DNA from: Pseudalgibacter ostreae
Lineage (GTDB): Bacteria > Bacteroidota > Bacteroidia > Flavobacteriales > Flavobacteriaceae
DNA: 64,000 nt
Direction of reading: 5' to 3'
Assembly (NCBI RefSeq): GCF_042427585.1
Contig: NZ_JBHMFC010000016.1
Location: 1 to 64,000, forward strand
Position numbers and translations under genes: made by a program. A model generated the notes under the pieces. That model saw nothing but the letters and a program-made list of their open reading frames with translations, was not told where the DNA came from and searched no databases. Numbering within the stretch: the first letter of the stretch is position 1; each line of letters begins with the position of its first letter. Of this stretch, positions 17,026-23,713 are shown in pieces.

Positions 17026-17997
17026 ATGAATAAGGTAAAATATTATTACGATTCTGAATCGCTTTCTTATAGAAAAATAGAACGCAAAAAAAGAACAACG
17101 TTTAAATATGCCTTTGTGTTTTTTTTGGCCGCTGCCCTTTTTGGATTTATTACGGTTTTTATAGCAGGACAGTATGTAGAGTCCCCTAAAGAAAAAGCCC
17201 TAAAAAGAGAGCTACAGAACATGCAATTGCAATATGAGTTATTTAATAAAAAAATGGCGCATGCCGAATTGGTTTTAGAGAATATAGCAGACCGAGACAA
17301 TAATATATACCGCGTTTACTTTGAAGCAAATCCTATTCCTGAAGAACAGCGCAGGGCCGGATTTGGTGGTGTTAATCGCTATAAAGACTTGGAAGGTTTT
17401 GATAACTCGAAACTAATTATTGAAAGTAATAAACGTTTAGATATTCTTCAAAAACAAATAGTTGTACAATCTAAATCGTTAGACGAAATTGCAAAACTTG
17501 CAGAAGAAAAAGAAAAACTTCTGGCTGCTATTCCAGCAATCCAGCCGGTTAGGAATGAAGATTTAAAACGTATGGCTTCTGGTTTCGGGATGCGGTCTGA
17601 CCCTTTTACAAAAGTAAGAAAAATGCACTGGGGCATGGATTTTTCTGCACCAAGAGGCACCCCCATCTATGCTACGGGTGACGGTGTAGTGGTAAGAGCA
17701 GACAATAATGCCACAGGGTACGGCAACCACATTAGAATTGATCACGGTTATGGTTACGAGAGCCTGTATGCCCATTTGTTCAAATATAATGTCAAGAAAA
17801 ACCAAAAAGTAAGTAGGGGCGACCTTATTGGCTTTGTGGGCAGCACAGGACGATCTCAAGCTCCTCATTGCCATTATGAAATCTTTAAAGATGGCGACCG
17901 TATTAACCCTATAAACTTCTATTACGGTAGTTTAACGGCTGAAGAGTTTAATAAACTTTTAGAACATGCGTCTTTAGAAAACCAATCTCTCGATTAA
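17026..17997 (+). CDS. M23 family murein metallopeptidase
   Basis: 323 residues: an N-terminal cytoplasmic tail, one membrane segment (about residues 28-48), a periplasmic coiled coil (about residues 55-85 and 140-165) and a LytM domain (about residues 185-300). The zinc ligands of the family are HWGMDFS (His and Asp) and HCHYEI; the second motif is usually HxHxE with Leu or Val in place of Cys. If active it cuts peptide cross-links in peptidoglycan, and the coiled coil recalls NlpD/MepM-like regulators. It opens a five-gene operon; its stop and the next start share one base (TAATG). Confidence 0.92.
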   Translation: MNKVKYYYDSESLSYRKIERKKRTTFKYAFVFFLAAALFGFITVFIAGQYVESPKEKALKRELQNMQLQYELFNKKMAHAELVLENIADRDNNIYRVYFEANPIPEEQRRAGFGGVNRYKDLEGFDNSKLIIESNKRLDILQKQIVVQSKSLDEIAKLAEEKEKLLAAIPAIQPVRNEDLKRMASGFGMRSDPFTKVRKMHWGMDFSAPRGTPIYATGDGVVVRADNNATGYGNHIRIDHGYGYESLYAHLFKYNVKKNQKVSRGDLIGFVGSTGRSQAPHCHYEIFKDGDRINPINFYYGSLTAEEFNKLLEHASLENQSLD

Positions 17998-18326
17998 TGC
18001 ATATAGACCTTCCTGAAAAAAGATATTATGGTATTGGAGAAGTAGCCAAAGCATTTGGTGTTAACGCCTCTTTGATTCGCTTTTGGGAAAAAGAGTTTGA
18101 TGTTATTAGACCTAAAAAGAATGCAAAAGGAAACAGGAAATTCACTCCAGAAGATATAACTAATTTAAAACTCATCTACCACCTAGTAAAAGAACGTGGT
18201 TTTACATTGGACGGTGCAAAAACATATTTAAAAGATGGAAAAAAAGAAAGACTTGCTAACTTTGACATTATTAATAAATTAGAAGATATTAAAAACCAAT
18301 TAATTAAAATAAAAGACCAACTTTAA
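17997..18326 (+). CDS. MerR family transcriptional regulator
   Basis: 109 residues. The winged helix is YYGIGEVAKAFGVNASLIRFWEKEF (about residues 10-34) followed by KKNAKGNRKFTPEDITNLKLIYHLVKERGFTLDGAK, the typical MerR DNA-binding arrangement. The short C-terminal coiled coil (residues 85-109) would dimerise it; there is no effector domain or metal-binding cysteine. This short form is common in Bacteroidota next to M23 peptidases, which suggests it tunes envelope genes. It is translationally coupled to the peptidase (1-base overlap). Confidence 0.9.
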   Translation: MHIDLPEKRYYGIGEVAKAFGVNASLIRFWEKEFDVIRPKKNAKGNRKFTPEDITNLKLIYHLVKERGFTLDGAKTYLKDGKKERLANFDIINKLEDIKNQLIKIKDQL

Positions 18327-18338
18327 ACCTTTACGATT

Positions 18339-18923
18339 ATGAAAAAATGGATTATACCTGTAGTATTAATTGTTATTATAGCCTTTTGGGGCATGAGTGT
18401 TAACAACACAGCCGTAGGACTTCAAGAAGATGCCACCAAATCGTGGGCAAATGTAGAAAGCAGTTACCAAAGGCGTAATGACCTTATTGGGAACTTAGTT
18501 AAAACAGTACAAGGCGCAGCAGATTTTGAAAAAAGCACTTTAGAAGCTGTTATAAACGCACGTGCTAAAGCAACTTCTGTAACCGTAGACCCTACAAACA
18601 TTACCCCTGAGCAATTGGCCAAGTTTAACGAAGCCCAAGGTGGGCTATCAGGTGCCTTAAAAAGCTTATTAGTAACCGTAGAACGTTACCCCGACCTTAA
18701 GGCTAGCCAAAACTTTCTAGAACTACAAAGTCAATTGGAAGGCACCGAAAACAGAATTAATGTGGCTCGCGACCGGTTTAATGAAGCTGTAGCCCCTTAT
18801 AACAAACATGTTAGAACCTTGCCAAACAAATTAATTGCTGGCGTGCTAGGCTTTAATGAAATGGGGTATTACAAAGCAGATGCTGGAAGTGAAAATGCTC
18901 CAGATGTAGATTTCGAATTCTAA
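18339..18923 (+). CDS. LemA family protein
   Basis: 194 residues: an N-terminal membrane helix (about residues 3-22) and the four-helix LemA domain with the hallmark SWANVESSYQRRNDLIGNLV (about residues 35-54) and NRINVARDRFNEAV (about residues 145-158). LemA proteins are membrane-anchored with the helical domain outside the cytoplasm; the biochemical role is unknown. It is followed 13 bp later by two TPM-domain genes, a common pairing that suggests a shared envelope process. Confidence 0.93.
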   Translation: MKKWIIPVVLIVIIAFWGMSVNNTAVGLQEDATKSWANVESSYQRRNDLIGNLVKTVQGAADFEKSTLEAVINARAKATSVTVDPTNITPEQLAKFNEAQGGLSGALKSLLVTVERYPDLKASQNFLELQSQLEGTENRINVARDRFNEAVAPYNKHVRTLPNKLIAGVLGFNEMGYYKADAGSENAPDVDFEF

Positions 18924-18936
18924 AAACCTATCAAAC

Positions 18937-19377
18937 ATGCCCAATTCCGTTGAGAAATTTTTAACACCAAGTGATGAACAAGATATTGTAGAAGCTATTA
19001 GAATAGCAGAATTAAACACCTCTGGCGAAATACGTGTGCATATAGAAAAAACCTCTAAAGGCGACCTAGACCGTCGTGCTTTAGAGGTCTTTCATGCTTT
19101 AAAAATGGACAACACCAAGCTTCAGAACGGCGTTCTTATTTATGTGGCGGTTGAAGATAAAGCATTTGCCATTTATGGCGACAAAGGCATTAACGATTTG
19201 GTTGAAAAAGACTTTTGGAACAGTACTAAAAACAAAATTGAAGCCCATTTTAAAACAGGGAAATTTAAAGAAGGCCTGGTAGATGGTATTTTAAATGCTG
19301 GAGAGCAACTTAAAAAACACTTTCCTTATACCGATTTAGATATCAACGAACTCTCTAATAACATCTCTAAAGGATAA
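18937..19377 (+). CDS. TPM domain protein, short form
   Basis: 146 residues with no signal peptide or membrane segment. The TPM fold (PF04536) is visible as AIRIAELNTSGEIRVHIEK, an NGVLIYVAVEDKAFAIYGDKGIND core and a C-terminal helix GLVDGILNAGEQLKKHF. TPM proteins have been linked to photosystem II repair phosphatases in plants and to membrane assembly in bacteria; the activity here is not established. As it lacks a leader, it may act at the cytoplasmic side of its LemA and TPM partners, which is inference. Confidence 0.88.
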   Translation: MPNSVEKFLTPSDEQDIVEAIRIAELNTSGEIRVHIEKTSKGDLDRRALEVFHALKMDNTKLQNGVLIYVAVEDKAFAIYGDKGINDLVEKDFWNSTKNKIEAHFKTGKFKEGLVDGILNAGEQLKKHFPYTDLDINELSNNISKG

Positions 19378-19386
19378 TCTCGCAAC

Positions 19387-20205
19387 ATGTATCTTCTTAA
19401 AACTAGTTATCAGCTTTTTACCAATACAAGACGTATAACACTTGCTTTTATTATAACCCTATTGGCTTTTGGGACTTGCTATGCGCAATTTGATATTCCG
19501 AAAAAACCAAAATCCCAAACCAGTGTTTACGATTATATTAATTTATTGTCCCCTTCAGAAAAAACAAATTTAGAACAAAAACTCATTCAGTACTCCGATA
19601 CCACATCCACTCAAATTGTAGTGGCCATTATAGGGTCTACAAAAGGTGAGAACATTAATTACCTAGGGGCACAATGGGGGCAAGCTTGGGGTATTGGTCA
19701 AGCAAAAGAAGATAATGGCATTTTAATTTTACTGGCCAAAGATGATAGAAAAATAGCGATAAACACTGGTTATGGTATTGAACACCTATTAACCGATGCC
19801 TTATCCAAACGAATTATTGAAAGAGATATTATTCCCTATTTTAAGCAAAATAATTATCCCGGCGGATTAAACCGTGGAGTAGATGCCGTATTTGAAGTCT
19901 TAAACGGCGAATATAAAGGGTCGAGAAAAGTATCAGATTCTGGGTTCCCTATGGAAATAGTGTTTATTCTCGTTTTTATATTTATTGTCATTTTATCATC
20001 TATTTCTAAAAACAGGCGTGGAGGCAATGGATCCAATGGCGGTAAATCTTCTGGAGGCTTCAGTATTTTAGACGCCATTATTTTAAGCAGTATGGGACGC
20101 AGCAGTTCAGGAGGAGGTTCTTCTGGAGGTTTTGGTGGCGGGGGCTTTGGCGGCGGTTTTGGTGGTGGTGGTTTTGGTGGTGGCGGAGCTTCTGGAGGCT
20201 GGTAG
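19387..20205 (+). CDS. TPM domain protein, exported, Gly-rich tail
   Basis: 272 residues: signal peptide (cleavage near CYAQ), TPM domain (about residues 45-170, with SVYDYINLLSPSEKTNLEQK and NGILILLAKDDRKIAINTGYG), a membrane helix (about residues 190-207) and a long low-complexity tail of Gly, Ser and Phe (GGFGGGGFGGGFGGGG type, residues 240-272). This is the YgcG layout. The domain faces the periplasm and the tail the cytoplasm. It closes the M23-MerR-LemA-TPM-TPM operon, with only 9 bp from the previous gene. Confidence 0.92.
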   Translation: MYLLKTSYQLFTNTRRITLAFIITLLAFGTCYAQFDIPKKPKSQTSVYDYINLLSPSEKTNLEQKLIQYSDTTSTQIVVAIIGSTKGENINYLGAQWGQAWGIGQAKEDNGILILLAKDDRKIAINTGYGIEHLLTDALSKRIIERDIIPYFKQNNYPGGLNRGVDAVFEVLNGEYKGSRKVSDSGFPMEIVFILVFIFIVILSSISKNRRGGNGSNGGKSSGGFSILDAIILSSMGRSSSGGGSSGGFGGGGFGGGFGGGGFGGGGASGGW

Positions 20206-20341
20206 CATGGTTTGCATGATTAGGGCTGTTCCACATCAAAAGCAAAATACCGCTATCTGATTTAAACGCCGTACTTTTAAAACAGCCAACAAGGCTGTTA
20301 AGACTAAGAAATAGTTAAATATGGATTGTAAAACTTATATA

Positions 20342-20380
20342 AGAAAGACTGCCTTTTTAGACAGTCTTTCTCGTTTTTTT
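20342..20380 (+). terminator. Terminator of the M23-LemA-TPM operon
   Basis: A 10-bp stem (20342-20351 with 20362-20371), 10-nt loop, followed by TCG and seven Ts. It lies between the operon and the convergent ppa gene. Confidence 0.8.
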
Positions 20381-20394
20381 ATCAGCCTTAATAA

Positions 20395-20940
20395 TTATAT
20401 TGTAAAGGTGCGGTTTTTCTTGTGATCGCTGTCGTCGTAGCGCTTAACACACTCTTTATAGATTTCAATTGCAGCTTTAGCATCGCCCCAACCACCTGTA
20501 TCGACTTTTTTCTTTTCTAAGTCTTTATAAACCTTAAAAAAGTGCTCTATTTCCTTTAACCTATGCGGATTTAAATCTGAAATATCATCTTTATTACTCC
20601 ATATAGGATCCGAAACGGGAACACAAATAATCTTTTCATCAGGCCCTTTCTCATCGGTCATATAAAAAACACCAATAGGCCTAACTTCCATAACCACCAT
20701 AGGATAAGTAGGTTGATGCCCTAAAACCAAGACATCTAAAGGGTCTTGATCTAAAGCTAATGTTTCCGGAATAAATCCATAATCACCTGGATACATCATG
20801 GAAGAAAATAACATACGATCAAAGCGTATTTTATTCAACACAAAATCATATTCATATTTATTTCTACTTCCTTTAGGAATTTCAATTAAAACATCAAATG
20901 TTACTATTTCCTTCTTTTTATCACTTCCTTTATCACTCAT
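20395..20940 (-). CDS. ppa: Inorganic pyrophosphatase, family I
   Basis: Hydrolyses pyrophosphate to phosphate, pulling biosynthetic reactions forward. The 181-residue soluble protein carries the PROSITE-type signature LDQDPLDVLVL with metal-binding D64, D66 and D69, further metal ligands in MTDEKGPDEKI, the substrate lysine in IEIPKGSRNKYEYD, and the late KKKVDTGGW stretch. Length is normal. It is expressed as a single gene; a TATATTTG element lies about 90 bp upstream. Confidence 0.96.
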   Translation of the reverse strand: MSDKGSDKKKEIVTFDVLIEIPKGSRNKYEYDFVLNKIRFDRMLFSSMMYPGDYGFIPETLALDQDPLDVLVLGHQPTYPMVVMEVRPIGVFYMTDEKGPDEKIICVPVSDPIWSNKDDISDLNPHRLKEIEHFFKVYKDLEKKKVDTGGWGDAKAAIEIYKECVKRYDDSDHKKNRTFTI

Positions 20941-21036
20941 AATTTCTTGGTTTTACGGTCTTCGCTATAAAATGCTAATGGGTTGTTTCACGAAAACCTA
21001 TCTGCTTTATTATAAAGTTTTGAACTTTTAAGCCTG

Positions 21037-21044
21037 CAAATATA
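21037..21044 (-). promoter_or_regulatory. TAnnTTTG element upstream of ppa
   Basis: TATATTTG on the minus strand, about 97 bp before the ppa ATG, predicting a leader of roughly 90 nt. No clear -33 partner. Confidence 0.35.
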
Positions 21045-21271
21045 CTTAACCGTAACCCGTTGAACAATAAAACTTATTTGTTTTTATATGAATATTTCAA
21101 GAGTTTAAAATTGTTTCAACAATTACATGACATCATTTTTATATTTAAGATAAAAAAACTGATAATAGAGCATATGTATATATTCTTTGCATCAAATTAA
21201 ACATGCTCTTTGCTTTTATTAAGAAAGATATAACAAACATTAACATAAACGCAAAAAAAAGATATGTGCTT

Positions 21272-21664
21272 ATGCTATATATTCGCATTGTGAAAACAAA
21301 CACAAATAGAAGGTTTTTATTATGGTCCGTATTAGGACTAATCATGCTATTGGTTTTTTCTCCATGCCAAGTTAGAAACGCTATGCAGTCTGCTTTCGGA
21401 CTTGAGCAAACAAGCGTTTTAAATAAAAGCCAAACCACAGTACAGACTTCTTCTTGTGCCATTATTGACCGTTTACAAAGCTCCAATACACTCTCCAAAA
21501 CCAAAACGAAAGTTACCCTTAGTTCTGGTTTAACAACCTCCTTATTTACGCTGGCCAAGTTTTTCCCAAAAAAGCAAGCGCTTACCTCTCTTACAAAATG
21601 GCATACAACCCTTCCTGTAGTTCCCTTGTATATTTTATTTAAAAATCTTAAAGTTTATCTGTAA
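21272..21664 (+). CDS. Small membrane-anchored protein of unknown family
   Basis: 130 residues from the ATG at 21272; an ATG at 21203 would add 23 residues. A basic N-terminus (KTNTNRR) precedes one hydrophobic helix ending LLVFSPCQVRN, then a Ser/Thr/Lys-rich chain. The helix end could act as a signal sequence, with Cys near the cut site, but this is not a standard lipobox. I do not recognise a family. It sits 77 bp upstream of DoxX, DsrE and DoxDA on the same strand, so a part in the same sulfur-related system is plausible. The reading frame on the opposite strand looks like a shadow. Confidence 0.55.
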   Translation: MLYIRIVKTNTNRRFLLWSVLGLIMLLVFSPCQVRNAMQSAFGLEQTSVLNKSQTTVQTSSCAIIDRLQSSNTLSKTKTKVTLSSGLTTSLFTLAKFFPKKQALTSLTKWHTTLPVVPLYILFKNLKVYL

Positions 21665-21741
21665 GACCCTTTCAATATTGAAAGACAACCACCTTATGTC
21701 CTCGTTGCCATAAGATATTATTATTACAAATAGATAAACCA

Positions 21742-22146
21742 ATGAAAACTCAACGTAAAACACTTGAGGTAAGCTATACATCCATAGTTATACTTCGGGT
21801 AATGCTTAGCCTTATATTTATTGTAGCAAGCTTAAGCCATCTTATAAACACAACCGCAGCCGTATCCAGAATTAAAAATTCGAGCATGGCATTTATAGGT
21901 CATCTTTTAGGTCCTCCTAAAGTATCTGTAATTGTTAGTGGTATTGTTATGCTTATCGGTGGCCTAGCCTTACTTGTAGGCTATAAGGCCAAATATGCAG
22001 CCCTAATGCTTATTGCCATATTGATCCCTATTACATTAACCATTCAAGTGGGACAAATGTCTAGTATAGGGCCCTTATTTAAAAACATTTCCATTTTTGG
22101 CGGACTTCTCTTTTTCGCCATTAACAAATCATTAAAACCTTTTTAA
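21742..22146 (+). CDS. DoxX-like integral membrane protein
   Basis: 134 residues with four membrane helices (about residues 14-30, 45-75, 80-102 and 112-126), the layout of the DoxX/DoxD membrane family. Motifs include LRVMLSLIFIVASLSHL in helix 1 and GGLALLVGYKAKYAALML in helices 2-3. In thiosulfate:quinone oxidoreductase the related DoxD subunit is the quinone-facing part. This copy is a separate small paralogue, directly upstream of a DsrE-like gene (1-bp gap), and may take electrons or anchor the sulfur carrier. Confidence 0.8.
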   Translation: MKTQRKTLEVSYTSIVILRVMLSLIFIVASLSHLINTTAAVSRIKNSSMAFIGHLLGPPKVSVIVSGIVMLIGGLALLVGYKAKYAALMLIAILIPITLTIQVGQMSSIGPLFKNISIFGGLLFFAINKSLKPF

Positions 22147-22147
22147 A

Positions 22148-22573
22148 ATGAAAAAAACACGTCTGTATATTTTTGTTTTTTTAACGTCTATTTTTGGCGT
22201 TAAAGAAACACATGCCCAAAGCGATTTTAACAAAAAAAAGCAGCACTATATAGTTCTTACTAAAAAAACAGAACAATTAAACCCCATAATACTTGCCGCA
22301 AAAGCACTAGCGCTAGAGGATGGAGAAAAACATGGTGAATTCCATATCGTGGTTTGTGGGAAAACTGTAGAAGACTTAATAAATACGGTAAAGATGAAGC
22401 CCCTAATAACTATGGCCAATCAACAAGATGTTAAATTATTTGCTTGTGGTTTTTCACTTAAAAAATTCAACATCAACGCTCAGGAATTACCCCATCCTAT
22501 TAAAGTGGTTGAAAATGGTATTTTATATCATTTTCAACTTCAGAAGAAAGGCTTCAAATCCATAACACTTTAA
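22148..22573 (+). CDS. Exported DsrE-like sulfur-relay protein
   Basis: 141 residues with a signal peptide (cut near THAQ) and a DsrE/DsrF-like domain: ALALEDGEKHGEFHIVVCGKTV and a later KLFACGFSLKKFNI loop, whose Cys matches the position used for persulfide in the family. Classical DsrE proteins act in the cytoplasm; an exported copy suggests handling of sulfane sulfur or thiosulfate in the periplasm. It lies between DoxX and DoxDA with gaps of 1 and 10 bp, so the three genes are surely cotranscribed. Confidence 0.82.
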   Translation: MKKTRLYIFVFLTSIFGVKETHAQSDFNKKKQHYIVLTKKTEQLNPIILAAKALALEDGEKHGEFHIVVCGKTVEDLINTVKMKPLITMANQQDVKLFACGFSLKKFNINAQELPHPIKVVENGILYHFQLQKKGFKSITL

Positions 22574-22583
22574 AGATATAAAC

Positions 22584-23597
22584 ATGAAAATAAACATAAA
22601 AAATGATTCAGGGCTTTTAGCTCTTGTAGTAAGACTTGTTATTGGCTGGACATACTTTTCTGCATTCTACAGAAGAACAATATTGGCCGATAAATTAGAC
22701 CCCGAAGTAGCAGGGTATATTGGTGAAAAATTTAATCACTTCTTACCTAATGCCTTAGGAATAAAACCTATAATTCAATATTTAGTTGAAAACCCCGATG
22801 CACTTTTGCACGCCATGGTCACTTTTACCATAATAGAAGGTATTGTAGGCTTATTGATGATTCTAGGTATATTTACCCGTTTAATGAGCATTGGTGTGTT
22901 TGGCTTAGCCATGGGAATCCTGTTAGGTTCTGGTTGGATTGGCACCACATGTTTAGATGAATGGCAAATTGGCGTCTTAGGCATTGCAACAGGGTTTATG
23001 TTGTTTTTAACAGGCAGTGGCAAGTATTCTCTTGACAATTACCTTATTAAAAATAACATTTCAATAACAAAAAAGAAATGGTTCCCTTGGTTGGCTTCTG
23101 GTAATCTACCGATTAAAGACACTGTATTCCCTAAGTTTGTATTGGTGGGTGCTATTTTAATTTTCGGACTTACCTTATACACAAATCAAGTGTTTCATGG
23201 TGGTTTATTTGGCACATTACACAATAAATCTGTTAAGCCTAAATTGGAAATAACAGCAGGTACATTTAACAATAACCAACTATCTTTTGATGTTTATAGA
23301 ACTGAAGGTGTTGATGTTTACGGGGCTTGGATTATAGGCATTGAAGTAAAAGACCAACAAGGTAGGGTGCTATTTAATCTTGAGCATGATGATCTGGCAA
23401 GTCTAAATTCAAATCAAATAGACAATTATTATATTGCAAAAGTAAAGCCAGGAAAACACAGTTTAGTTATTCCTTTAGGCTCAAAAGCAAAAATAAGTTT
23501 AGATGATATTGCTTTTGGCTCTTTCCCAAAAGGAAGCTACAGATTAAAAATTACAGATATTAGTGGTGCAAGCTGGGAGCATACCATAACGAAATAA
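22584..23597 (+). CDS. doxDA: DoxD-DoxA fusion, thiosulfate:quinone oxidoreductase-like
   Basis: 337 residues joining two subunits that are separate in Acidianus. The N-terminal part (about residues 1-185) is a four-helix DoxD domain (RLVIGWTYFSAFYRR, a TIIEGIVGLLMILGIFTRL helix pair, WIGTTCLDEWQIG). After a fifth helix (about residues 188-205) comes a DoxA domain in the periplasm (GGLFGTLHNKSVKPKLEI to the end). The pair oxidises thiosulfate to tetrathionate and reduces quinone in archaea; activity in this organism is inferred from homology. It closes the DoxX-DsrE-DoxDA operon and is followed by a 16-bp perfect terminator stem. Confidence 0.87.
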   Translation: MKINIKNDSGLLALVVRLVIGWTYFSAFYRRTILADKLDPEVAGYIGEKFNHFLPNALGIKPIIQYLVENPDALLHAMVTFTIIEGIVGLLMILGIFTRLMSIGVFGLAMGILLGSGWIGTTCLDEWQIGVLGIATGFMLFLTGSGKYSLDNYLIKNNISITKKKWFPWLASGNLPIKDTVFPKFVLVGAILIFGLTLYTNQVFHGGLFGTLHNKSVKPKLEITAGTFNNNQLSFDVYRTEGVDVYGAWIIGIEVKDQQGRVLFNLEHDDLASLNSNQIDNYYIAKVKPGKHSLVIPLGSKAKISLDDIAFGSFPKGSYRLKITDISGASWEHTITK

Positions 23598-23629
23598 TAA
23601 CGTCAAAAACACCTATATCTAATATCTAA

Positions 23630-23679
23630 CAATCTCCTAAAAAAGGGATCAAGTCTTCTTTTTTAGGAGATTGTTTTTT
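23630..23679. terminator. Terminator after doxDA
   Basis: A perfect 16-bp stem (23630-23645 with 23658-23673), 12-nt loop, six Ts following. It lies between doxDA and the convergent DUF5686 gene. Confidence 0.9.
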
Positions 23680-23713
23680 ATATAAAATATGCTTATTTTC
23701 AGAAAGAGCACTT

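Noticed and set aside
19990..20205. Gly-rich repeats in the TPM gene as a separate repeat element
   Set aside because: They are in frame and are the normal low-complexity tail of YgcG-type proteins.
21145..21558. 137-codon minus-strand frame opposite the small membrane protein
   Set aside because: It overlaps the plus-strand frame that is in line with the DoxX-DsrE-DoxDA genes and has a sensible leader; the minus frame has no domain and no operon context.
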